IMG/VR virus record: IMGVR_UViG_3300049433_000288
Span: 1-26,970 of that record
Reading direction: 5' to 3' (one strand)
Source of the DNA: a virus
Length of the DNA: 26,970 nucleotides
Shown here piece by piece: positions 14,971-21,263 of the stretch (within the stretch, counting starts at the first letter, position 1; every line of letters begins with the position of its first letter). Below the pieces are notes generated by a model. The model was not told where the DNA came from and searched no databases. It saw only the letters and a program-made list of their open reading frames with translations. The position numbers and the translations under genes are program-made.

Positions 14971-16605
14971 CTATATAAACTGTATTTTGCCGTCCCAATT
15001 CGCTAATGCGTTTGCCGGATCGCCCTCGCGCTTCTGTCTTTCCAAATGTTCTGTCAATGCAAGGATCAAAGACACTATTCCGTCTATCTTTGCATCTCTC
15101 CTTCCAGCAAACTTACCTTTTGACGACTGTTTTACCGGTCGGATGTTGCCTAACTTGTCCGCGTATACCTCAACGTTGGCCGCTTGCCATCGCAAACATG
15201 GGTTTTCTGGTAGCACAATAGAGCCAGCTTTTAGCCGTCGCTCTAATTCCGCTGATGCGTTTGCGTACCCTTCAAAGGATTGCGCTACCGGCTTACACAT
15301 TAAACCCTCTTTTTCGAGTCGGTTAATCAAGTCATTGGCGCGGTATCTGTCATAAGACAACGCTTGCACGTTGTATTTGTCTCTTAATTTGTTGATAAGC
15401 TTCTGTATTCGTCGCTTCGCGGAGTCGTCAACGGTTTCTGTATCGAAGTAACGGACGTGTTTAGCCAATTTCCATTCGGTTATCGGTACGGTTAACTGAT
15501 CCTCAAAACGTTGTGCTGACTTGCGAGGTACATAGATCCACACTTTGACGTATAGCCGCTCTGGTCCTATCCACACTGCCGCGAGCGCGCTAAAGTCGTC
15601 AGTTAGCGATAAATCTAATCCAAGAAAACACGGCAAGGTTGCCAACACGTCTTTCGGTATGTCGATTGGACCGGTGCATTCATCCCATCGATCCATCGGT
15701 AGCCAACCGTTGACCGCTTGCGTCCACTGGCCCAAATTGAGCCGTCTAAACTTTGCCTCTGCCGCCGGTGTCTCTTGTGCTTTGATAAACTCGCCGCGCA
15801 AACCTTCGAGCGTGATCGTGTGGCCTAGTGACGGATTAGCTTTTGCCCAAACGGTTTCGTCCGTCCACTCGTCTTTGTCGGTGGCCGCGTATAGGACCGG
15901 ATACAAGCTGTCGTCTTTGCTAGTGCCGTCCAATACCCTCTGCGCCCGCGTGTGGAGTTCGTAGCAGATAGATTGCCGGTTGGTTCCGGCATTGGTCGCA
16001 ACCAACATCAACGGCTCTTGCCGTTTGAATAGGTTGCTCGTCATCGTGTCATACAGCTTGCGGTTATCCCACTCGTGGGCCTCGTCCGCACAGATGCAAT
16101 CCGGCCTAAATCCATGCTTGCCCTCTGCGGTGCCGCTGACGATTGCCCAACGTGAATAACGAGCCGGTATCACAATCTCATATTGATGCAAAACGATTTC
16201 GCCCTTTTCTTTCATCGCCGCTAACACCGGCGAACAAAGGATCATATTTTTGGCACCTTCAAAGGTTATTTTGGCTTGCGAGAAATCAGTAGCGACTGAA
16301 TATATTTGTTGACCGTGGCGGTCCTCTGCTAAAAATATATACATCGCGATTGCGGTTATCAGTGGTGACTTGCCGTTGCCTTTGGCTAACTCCAAATAGA
16401 GTTCGCGGAAACGCCGCAAATGATCGCTTTTGCGCTTCCAACCGAAGATGTCGCAAACGAGTTTACGTTGCCACGGTAGAAGTATGAAAGGCAAACCTTT
16501 ATAACGCTCCTCGTAATGCCGGAGGAACGCTTCGATAAACTTAATTGGCCGTTCTGCCGCTATCGCATCATAGTAGTATTTATCGCATTCTTTCAGGTCC
16601 AACAT
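14971..16605 (-). CDS. terL: Terminase large subunit
   Basis: ATP-driven DNA packaging motor with nuclease. ATPase part: adenine-binding PWQ (44-46), Walker A AKGNGKSP (74-81), Walker B CICADEAHEW with Asp174 and catalytic Glu175, and coupling motif ATNAG (203-207). Nuclease part: Asp331 in FLGLDLSLTDDFSAL, Asp419 in the LSYDRYRAND segment, and Asp508 in RRDAKIDGIVSLILAL, the three-metal-ligand pattern of RNase H-like terminase nucleases. The length of 544 fits the terminase_1 family, of which many members are cos packagers. The start ATG lies 1 base after the preceding stop (TAGGATG), with GGCGGTAGG upstream. Packaging mode is not proven by this alone. Confidence 0.96.
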   Translation of the reverse strand: MLDLKECDKYYYDAIAAERPIKFIEAFLRHYEERYKGLPFILLPWQRKLVCDIFGWKRKSDHLRRFRELYLELAKGNGKSPLITAIAMYIFLAEDRHGQQIYSVATDFSQAKITFEGAKNMILCSPVLAAMKEKGEIVLHQYEIVIPARYSRWAIVSGTAEGKHGFRPDCICADEAHEWDNRKLYDTMTSNLFKRQEPLMLVATNAGTNRQSICYELHTRAQRVLDGTSKDDSLYPVLYAATDKDEWTDETVWAKANPSLGHTITLEGLRGEFIKAQETPAAEAKFRRLNLGQWTQAVNGWLPMDRWDECTGPIDIPKDVLATLPCFLGLDLSLTDDFSALAAVWIGPERLYVKVWIYVPRKSAQRFEDQLTVPITEWKLAKHVRYFDTETVDDSAKRRIQKLINKLRDKYNVQALSYDRYRANDLINRLEKEGLMCKPVAQSFEGYANASAELERRLKAGSIVLPENPCLRWQAANVEVYADKLGNIRPVKQSSKGKFAGRRDAKIDGIVSLILALTEHLERQKREGDPANALANWDGKIQFI

Positions 16606-16606
16606 C

Positions 16607-16942
16607 CTACCGCCCGGTAGCTATGCGCCGTTGCTCTGCTACCCATTGTGCAATTACATCTATTTTGATTTTCATTTCGTTGATCGTGTCGCGTGTGGTC
16701 CGGTCGTCTAACTCATTAGCCACAATGCGAGTATTGTGGTCCGCAATCTGCCACTGCATTTGTTCCGGTTTTAGTGCTTCGATATCTGTGATCCTCTTTT
16801 GCATTTGTGCATTGTCCGCTTTGCTCATTCCGTAGTTAATAAAAAAGGTGGCGCAGATAAGAGCCATATTGATATACGTGCCGATGCCTTTTAGCAGGTC
16901 GCCTAACGTCTTATCCTCATTTTTTTGCTTATCAGGTTGCAT
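16607..16942 (-). CDS. Small single-pass membrane protein with coiled coil, unknown
   Basis: 111 residues: a charged N-terminus (MQPDKQKNEDK), one likely transmembrane helix (about 18-38, IGTYINMALICATFFINYGM), then a predicted coiled coil to the C-terminus. A single membrane helix joined to a coil is seen in XhlA-like and some holin-accessory proteins, but the order here (membrane helix first) differs, and the locus, just upstream of the large terminase, is not a lysis locus. It could be a holin-like or membrane-anchored accessory protein; I cannot decide. It ends 1 base before the terminase start, so it is part of the same operon. Confidence 0.65.
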   Translation of the reverse strand: MQPDKQKNEDKTLGDLLKGIGTYINMALICATFFINYGMSKADNAQMQKRITDIEALKPEQMQWQIADHNTRIVANELDDRTTRDTINEMKIKIDVIAQWVAEQRRIATGR

Positions 16943-16948
16943 CAGTCG

Positions 16949-17161
16949 TTACCTTGATTGTACTCTCATTATGCTTTGGGCGTATTCATCCTTAAACGAA
17001 CCGAGAATCATTGCACGCGCTTCATCGGCAGTGAAAATATTGTTCTCTACCGCTTCGACTGCCGCCGTGATCAACTCCGTTAATCCCTTTGTTGTAAAGT
17101 CGAGTTCTATATCGATCATTTTCTTATTGACATGTCTTTCCGGTCTACTCGATAGATTCAT
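16949..17161 (-). CDS. Small conserved-looking protein, unknown
   Basis: 70 residues, no recognised domain. The C-terminal half (GLTELITAAVEAVENNIFTA, then DEARAMILGSFKDEYAQ) is helical and contains an 'FTADEARAMIL' segment like the 'lt.nEAR..l' helix found in many phage structural proteins. No membrane helix. AAAGGA lies about 9 bases before the ATG. It sits 6 bases before the membrane-protein gene and follows the cos-like intergenic segment. Confidence 0.6.
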   Translation of the reverse strand: MNLSSRPERHVNKKMIDIELDFTTKGLTELITAAVEAVENNIFTADEARAMILGSFKDEYAQSIMRVQSR

Positions 17162-17194
17162 AGTTTCTGTCCTTTTAGCCGTTCAAGGCTATCA

Positions 17195-17300
17195 AAATTG
17201 CTTCACAAAATGCGCACGAGGGTCAAGTCGGTCCCCGGCGCTAAACCTAAAATGTTTTATGGTGCCCCCCATTGGACCTGCGGCCCACGCACCGTCAGGT
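17195..17300. other. Candidate cos (packaging start) region
   Basis: This 149-base gap after the HNH gene (17162-17310) has no convincing gene. On the minus strand it holds GGGGGGCACC, an A/T patch (ACATTTTAGGTTTAG), then CGCCGGGGACCG. The pattern, a G-run, a short A/T stretch and a GC-rich GGGGACCG-like block beside HNH and terminase genes, resembles the cos neighbourhood of HNH-encoding cos phages as I remember it. No cohesive end can be placed from sequence alone. Confidence 0.4.
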
Positions 17301-17310
17301 CGCACGATGC

Positions 17311-17685
17311 CTACCGTGTTGCTCTGGTACTCTTGCCACGCATCCGCGCCTCGTAGCGTTTGTGGCATGGGCCGCACGTACTCATTAGGTTGCTATGCAC
17401 CAACCGCAGATCCCAGTTACTCCGCAACGCTTGCTTGTGGTGTACCTCTGTCGCCGCTTGACGCTCACAGAATTGGCAGAACGGATCAGCTTGCAACTTG
17501 TTTAATCTGGTCGCTTGCCACTCTACCGACTTGTAGAACGCTACCGACTTGGGGTCTCGTTGCTTGTCATACTGCCGATCCGTCTCTCGCTGGTCCGCTC
17601 GTTCTTGCGGAGCGTGTGCCGGACAATAGCCGTGATGCGGCAGATAGACCGGACAAGTCGGATTGTTACAGTGATAGGACGGCAT
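17311..17685 (-). CDS. HNH endonuclease (packaging-associated)
   Basis: Small HNH nuclease of the type encoded beside terminase genes, where in HK97-like phages it helps large terminase cut at cos. Seen: an N-terminal Cys/His cluster (YHCNNPTCPVYLPHHGYCPA), SVAFYKSVEWQATRLNKLQA (the 'FY.s..W...R' entry helix), then C70-x2-C73, EVHH (His82/His83, catalytic), Asn99 and C104-x2-C107-H108, a complete zinc-supported HNH. The ATG at 17685 is preferred to a TTG one codon earlier. It overlaps the end of the small terminase gene by about 20 bases. Order here is small terminase then HNH, the reverse of the commonest arrangement. Confidence 0.9.
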   Translation of the reverse strand: MPSYHCNNPTCPVYLPHHGYCPAHAPQERADQRETDRQYDKQRDPKSVAFYKSVEWQATRLNKLQADPFCQFCERQAATEVHHKQALRSNWDLRLVHSNLMSTCGPCHKRYEARMRGKSTRATR

Positions 17686-17998
17686 CAAGTTTGAACGGAT
17701 CTTTCGTGTCCGTTTCCTTTTTAATGTTTGGTTTCAAGAGCGTATACAGTCGTCGCATCTGGTCGATTGCTTGGCTCTGTATCTTGATGCCGCTATGCGG
17801 ACAATATGCACCGTTGCTACTCATTACGGCTAGGTCGTCGGCTTTGGCAATCTCCGCAATGGCTCGTAGGTACAATGCGTGTTGTTCACAGTATTGGATT
17901 GCTAACTCAACCTCTAATGGATTAGTGAGGTCGAACGTGTCGGCCAATTCGATCCATTTCGCTTTCGCATCGCCTTGTAATCTTTTTGGTGTTTTCAT
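17666..17998 (-). CDS. terS: Terminase small subunit (P27 family)
   Basis: DNA-recognition subunit of the packaging machine. The 110-residue product shows the P27-like pattern: an early 'A...W.ela' (GDAKAKWIELADTFDLTNPL), an LT-like helix leading to EVELAIQYCEQHALYLRAIA, then LAVMSSNGAYCPHSGIKIQS, equivalent to the family's 'ng....~P...~~~~a', and LRR-like ending helix MRRLYTLLKPN. I take ATG at 17998, which gives MKTPKRLQGDAKAKW and lies 8 bases after the stop of the tail-fibre-like gene; a longer reading to 18061 would begin inside that gene. The Shine-Dalgarno is weak. It overlaps the HNH gene. Confidence 0.82.
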   Translation of the reverse strand: MKTPKRLQGDAKAKWIELADTFDLTNPLEVELAIQYCEQHALYLRAIAEIAKADDLAVMSSNGAYCPHSGIKIQSQAIDQMRRLYTLLKPNIKKETDTKDPFKLDAVLSL

Positions 17999-18006
17999 AG
18001 TTATGT

Positions 18007-19629
18007 TTAGCTGATTGCGGTTATTGCACCATTGGTGATCGTGATTGAACCACTGCCACAAGGATATGTACCGTCTGCGAGTGCGCCGGTAACTGATAAG
18101 ACCCCGACGTTTAACAGGGAGTTATTGTTAACATCAATGTTTTGTCCACTCGCCATAGTAAGTGCCGATAATGCCGTTGGTATAAATGCGGTCGATTGAG
18201 TGGTGGCGTCAAAGAAGGCGATGGAAGCAAGGTCTATAATGCTTGCACTGTTGGCGTTCAAAGCAGACAACAATGTGAGATTATCCAATCCGTTTCCAAG
18301 AGTTAATGTGCCACCACTATTGCTAATTTGACTTATGCTAGTGATTTGCTGACTGCTCAAATCAATGCTGCCGCTTAATGTCCCGCCGGTTAATGGTAAT
18401 GCAGCAGTGGTTTGAGATGTGGAGTCAGTGAAGGTAATACCCATTATATCTGTAAGACTATGACCGTTCACTACAATATCACCACTCATTGTCCCACCCG
18501 TTAGCGGTAATGCAGCAGTGGTTTGAGAAGTCGAATCGGAAAACGTAATACCAGTGCCATTGCCATTAAAAGTGATCTGTTGCAATTGATCTATAGATGC
18601 TGGTCCACCTGCGGCCATTACAATATCAGCGACATTAACGATTCCGCTGATAGAACCCATGTCGATACTACCACTCATCGTTCCGCCAGTCAGTGGCAAT
18701 GCAGCAGTGGATTGAACTGTTGAATCGGAAAAAGTGACGCTGTTGAGATGCGTAAGAAAGCCAGAATTAAAATCAACGGTAACACCACTGCCCATCTGCC
18801 CACCAGTTAGTGGCAATGCAGCGGTCGATTGCGTTGTTGAATCGGCAAAAGTCATAGAGGCGAGAGCAGTAATCGTTCCGCCGTCCATCGAAAGCGTTCC
18901 ACCGGTTCCACCTGTGCCGCTCATACTTAGATTGTTACCGTTTAGAAAAAGTTCTGCGCCAGCAATGCCAATGGCTCCAGCACCATTCATAGTAATAACT
19001 TGACTGCCGAAACTAAGCGTTGCAATGTTGGCGATGTTGCCGCTGTTCAAATCAATGTTGCCACTCATTGTTCCACCGGTTAGCGGCAATGCGGCCGTGG
19101 CTTGAATTGTGGAGTCGGCAAAGGTAATTCCGGTGCCGACTGTGACAGTGCCATCGGTGATAATATTGCCACCAGAAACGGCGAGATCACCTACAATCTG
19201 ATGTCCACCCAAGTTGAGATTACCACTCATGGTGCCGCCGCTTAACGGCAACTTTGTTGAGTCATTAACGCTAGTTAGCGCCGATCCGTCGCCCACGAAA
19301 TTGGTGGCTGTCACGGTGCCAGCATTGGTGACATTATGCGTTCCCATGTTGACGTTGCCGGTCAACGTGCCACCGCTCAACGGTAGCTTTGTGGCATCAC
19401 TGACAGTCTTATAGGTGCTGTCGCCATAAAGCGCGGTTGTACTGCTTGCGGTGCCGCTTCCAAGTCGTGCCGGTGCAACGGTGCCGGTCGATAGATTGCT
19501 CGCGTTGGTGACGTTATCAAACAAATCACCGACCGTCTTAAAATTGTCGTTTATGTTATCACCGGCATCGCCGGTAGGATCTGTATCTAGTGCTGTAATG
19601 CCGTGCTTATATGGTACGAATGCGCTCAT
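18007..19629 (-). CDS. Repeat-rich tail-fibre-like protein
   Basis: Probable fibrous, trimeric beta-rich virion protein, likely in host recognition. Seen: a short N-terminus, 'PTGDAGDNINDNFKTVGDLF' common at the start of fibre-like proteins, then seven copies of a module around LPL(T/S)GGTMSG, five of them within a longer unit (F.DSTxQxTAALPLTGG). Between repeats are Gly/Asn/Thr/Ser strands. The C-terminus is ...PCGSGSITITNGAITAIS. 'L.ltGGt.tG.i' repeats are a known hallmark of phage tail fibres. The DNA repeats are imperfect. GAGGATTAACCA precedes the ATG. It is oddly placed, before the terminases and far from the other tail genes, so it may be a late insertion or a host-range cassette. Confidence 0.82.
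   Translation of the reverse strand: MSAFVPYKHGITALDTDPTGDAGDNINDNFKTVGDLFDNVTNASNLSTGTVAPARLGSGTASSTTALYGDSTYKTVSDATKLPLSGGTLTGNVNMGTHNVTNAGTVTATNFVGDGSALTSVNDSTKLPLSGGTMSGNLNLGGHQIVGDLAVSGGNIITDGTVTVGTGITFADSTIQATAALPLTGGTMSGNIDLNSGNIANIATLSFGSQVITMNGAGAIGIAGAELFLNGNNLSMSGTGGTGGTLSMDGGTITALASMTFADSTTQSTAALPLTGGQMGSGVTVDFNSGFLTHLNSVTFSDSTVQSTAALPLTGGTMSGSIDMGSISGIVNVADIVMAAGGPASIDQLQQITFNGNGTGITFSDSTSQTTAALPLTGGTMSGDIVVNGHSLTDIMGITFTDSTSQTTAALPLTGGTLSGSIDLSSQQITSISQISNSGGTLTLGNGLDNLTLLSALNANSASIIDLASIAFFDATTQSTAFIPTALSALTMASGQNIDVNNNSLLNVGVLSVTGALADGTYPCGSGSITITNGAITAIS
18385..19390 (-). repeat. Seven degenerate LPLTGG-module repeats in the fibre gene
   Basis: DNA copies near 18387, 18493, 18683, 18799, 19072, 19232 and 19369 share a block reading (plus strand) CC(G/A)CC(G/A)GTTAGTGGCAATG or close to it. 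The five 18387-19072 copies extend for about 55 bases through GCAGCAGTGG; the last two lack that extension. Such repeats can recombine and change fibre length. Confidence 0.8.
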
Positions 19630-19670
19630 TATTGGTTAATCCTCATTAGTCGGTAGTCGGTTATCCGTCT

Positions 19671-20291
19671 CTACGAGGATTGGCCGCTCTTGTCCTTCTC
19701 GTTATTACTTTCGCACTCATCTATCTGGTTCGCACGCTGCGGAGCGAAACCCACTGCATTAGGGTTTGATGCCCTAAACCGCATGATTGCCTCTGTCGCC
19801 TCTGCTACGGTCTTGTACAATCCAATGTGGACGCGGCGCCGCTTGCCATATTCATCCATGAGGTATTGCCGTGCGGACCACTTATCTTGCTTACCGACGT
19901 AGTTGACATTTGGTATACCACTTTTAGTGGCGACGCTATTAATCCGGTTTGCCACCAGATCCGCTAAATCGCCCACGAACAGATTGGCACGTCGGATATC
20001 GAGCGAATTATGGTTGCGGTATCCGACTAACAACTTGGCATCTTGCGGTTGCACAAGATACCGCCCCAATGTAGTTATCATCTCGGTTTGCGCTGTCATA
20101 ATGTAGGGTTTGCCGTATTGGTAATCGACATACCACAATAACTGTTTAATGATTGGCAGGTCCGCCGTGTCAACAATGCAAGTGACAGTTGAGCCGTCTT
20201 TTCTTTTGATAGTCAACGTACTAACGTCGCCGGTAGTTTCGTACCAATTACGCTTGCGCTTTAATCTATCTGTTGCCTGTGGTGTATACAT
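19671..20291 (-). CDS. AP2-domain protein with degenerate HNH (homing-endonuclease-like)
   Basis: Resembles phage HNH-AP2 homing endonucleases. Seen: an N-terminal part with strands (TLTIKRKDGSTVTCIVDTAD) and 'LLWYVDYQYGKPYIMT' typical of the segment before HNH; then VGYRNHNSLDIRRANLFVGD, aligning with the usual 'VDH.NGd.LDNRR.NLR', in which the leading D-H pair is lost and the His/Asn positions are altered; then an AP2-type DNA-binding segment (SGIPNVNYVGKQDKWSARQY, VHIGLYKTVAEATEAIMRFR). Loss of the first catalytic His suggests that it binds DNA but may not cut. Gap to the sigma gene is 7 bases and to the fibre gene 41 bases. It could be a mobile element gene or a domesticated regulator. 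Confidence 0.78.
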   Translation of the reverse strand: MYTPQATDRLKRKRNWYETTGDVSTLTIKRKDGSTVTCIVDTADLPIIKQLLWYVDYQYGKPYIMTAQTEMITTLGRYLVQPQDAKLLVGYRNHNSLDIRRANLFVGDLADLVANRINSVATKSGIPNVNYVGKQDKWSARQYLMDEYGKRRRVHIGLYKTVAEATEAIMRFRASNPNAVGFAPQRANQIDECESNNEKDKSGQSS

Positions 20292-20298
20292 GAGAGGT

Positions 20299-20973
20299 CT
20301 ATCGACTAATATTTTGTAAGTCGGTAGGTAGGTCTAATTGCGGAGCGATGTATTTGTACTGGTTGCGGATCTTGACGGCAGCACGTTGGCAAGCGTTGTC
20401 TACTGTTTTAAGCGTTACTTTTTTATTGCCTCTTACTTTGTGCTTATTGAGGTATTCGACAACGCGAGCGTAGGTTTCGCCGTGTAGCGCCGTCAGCACA
20501 AAACAAAGGTATTCGATTGCGCTCAAATACGGCTTAACCACTTTGGCGACTTTGCGGAGTCGCTTCGCTTCCATCAGGTCATCATTCGGATCGATTCGTT
20601 TGCAGGTCACAACATCACCAACGTCGCCGTCAAGTGAGACGGCTATACGATTGATCCGCCGCATGTCAGCGTTGGCGATGGTTAGCACGTTCATTAGACG
20701 CGAGTAATAAATCATGGAAAAGTACCCGACAAATCCGTCGTAGTTTTTTGAAGGATGCCGCGTAGGGTCATACTCCTTGATCGCTTTCATCAAGGTTAAC
20801 CGCGCCTCTTGCGTCAGGTCGTCAACGTCGGCAAGGCAAGGAAACCGTCGCATCTTTAGCCGTGCGATGGGTTGCACTCTCGCAAACAGTGTCTCAAAAG
20901 CGGCAGATTGCTTAACGCGGTCGCTGCCGCTCTGGTAGTCGTTAATGCATTGCGTGAGTTCGTCGGTAGTCAT
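20299..20973 (-). CDS. Phage-encoded sigma-70-family factor
   Basis: Likely redirects host RNA polymerase to phage promoters. Seen: region 2 at about 25-100 with DVDDLTQEARLTLMKAIKEY (51-68, the conserved DL.QEa...L..Ai..yDp core helix that binds beta') and FVGYFSMIYYSRLMNVLT (region 2.3-2.4); a linker with an acidic patch; and region 4 at about 148-205 with LSAIEYLCFVLTALHGETYA and a helix-turn-helix-like VTLKTVDNACQRAAVKIRNQ. At 224 residues it fits small group 3 sigma factors or phage late factors rather than ECF (region 2 plus 4 with long linker). No clear ribosome binding site. It heads the minus-strand gene array containing the fibre, terminase and head genes, so a late-gene activator role is plausible but inferred. 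Confidence 0.85.
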   Translation of the reverse strand: MTTDELTQCINDYQSGSDRVKQSAAFETLFARVQPIARLKMRRFPCLADVDDLTQEARLTLMKAIKEYDPTRHPSKNYDGFVGYFSMIYYSRLMNVLTIANADMRRINRIAVSLDGDVGDVVTCKRIDPNDDLMEAKRLRKVAKVVKPYLSAIEYLCFVLTALHGETYARVVEYLNKHKVRGNKKVTLKTVDNACQRAAVKIRNQYKYIAPQLDLPTDLQNISR

Positions 20974-21032
20974 TAATTGATGTTATCGACATAGCGGCAA
21001 AATCGGTCCGCGACATGCTATAGTCTTAAAAT

Positions 21033-21233
21033 CGCAAACATGGATTATTAGCGTAATACTCCATGCTTGCGAAAAGCCCCCTACGTCTATCACAAGCGCA
21101 AACATGATGTATTTCGCTGATACTCCATGTTTGCGCTTTTTCGTCCATGCTTGCGCCATGCTTGCGAAGTACACATTCATGGATTATTAGCTCAATACTC
21201 CATGAATGTGGTCATTTTTCGTCCATGCTTGCG
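21033..21233. repeat. Three 39-bp hairpin elements plus three half-sites (candidate origin or operator array)
   Basis: Elements at 21033-21071, 21097-21135 and 21172-21210 share an 11-17-11 layout. Arms: CGCAAACATGG/CCATGCTTGCG (one mismatch), CGCAAACATGA/CCATGTTTGCG, and CACATTCATGG/CCATGAATGTG. Loops are alike: ATTATTAGCGTAATACT, TGTATTTCGCTGATACT, ATTATTAGCTCAATACT. In the third element both outer arms change together, so pairing is kept. Extra copies of the half-site CCATGCTTGCG occur at 21145-21155, 21156-21166 and 21223-21233. The block fills the gap between the sigma gene and the primase-helicase gene. No protein gene is credible in 20974-21263. Confidence 0.9.
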
Positions 21234-21263
21234 ATGCGGAGGTGAGACGTAGGAAAATGACTA

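Noticed and set aside
16607-16942. Calling the membrane protein a holin
   Set aside because: Single helix at the N-terminus, no adjacent endolysin, and a packaging rather than a lysis locus. Left as unknown.
17192-17377. 61-residue minus-strand reading frame after the HNH gene
   Set aside because: It begins inside the HNH gene in another frame, has no ribosome site, and covers the GC-rich cos-like segment. A noncoding reading is better.
20983-21180. 65-residue minus-strand reading frame
   Set aside because: It lies wholly in the hairpin array, its codons follow the repeats, and it has no ribosome site.
21033-21233. Hairpin array as a CRISPR array
   Set aside because: Only three units, each an inverted repeat with a conserved centre. 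Conserved centres are the opposite of variable spacers, and no cas genes are present.
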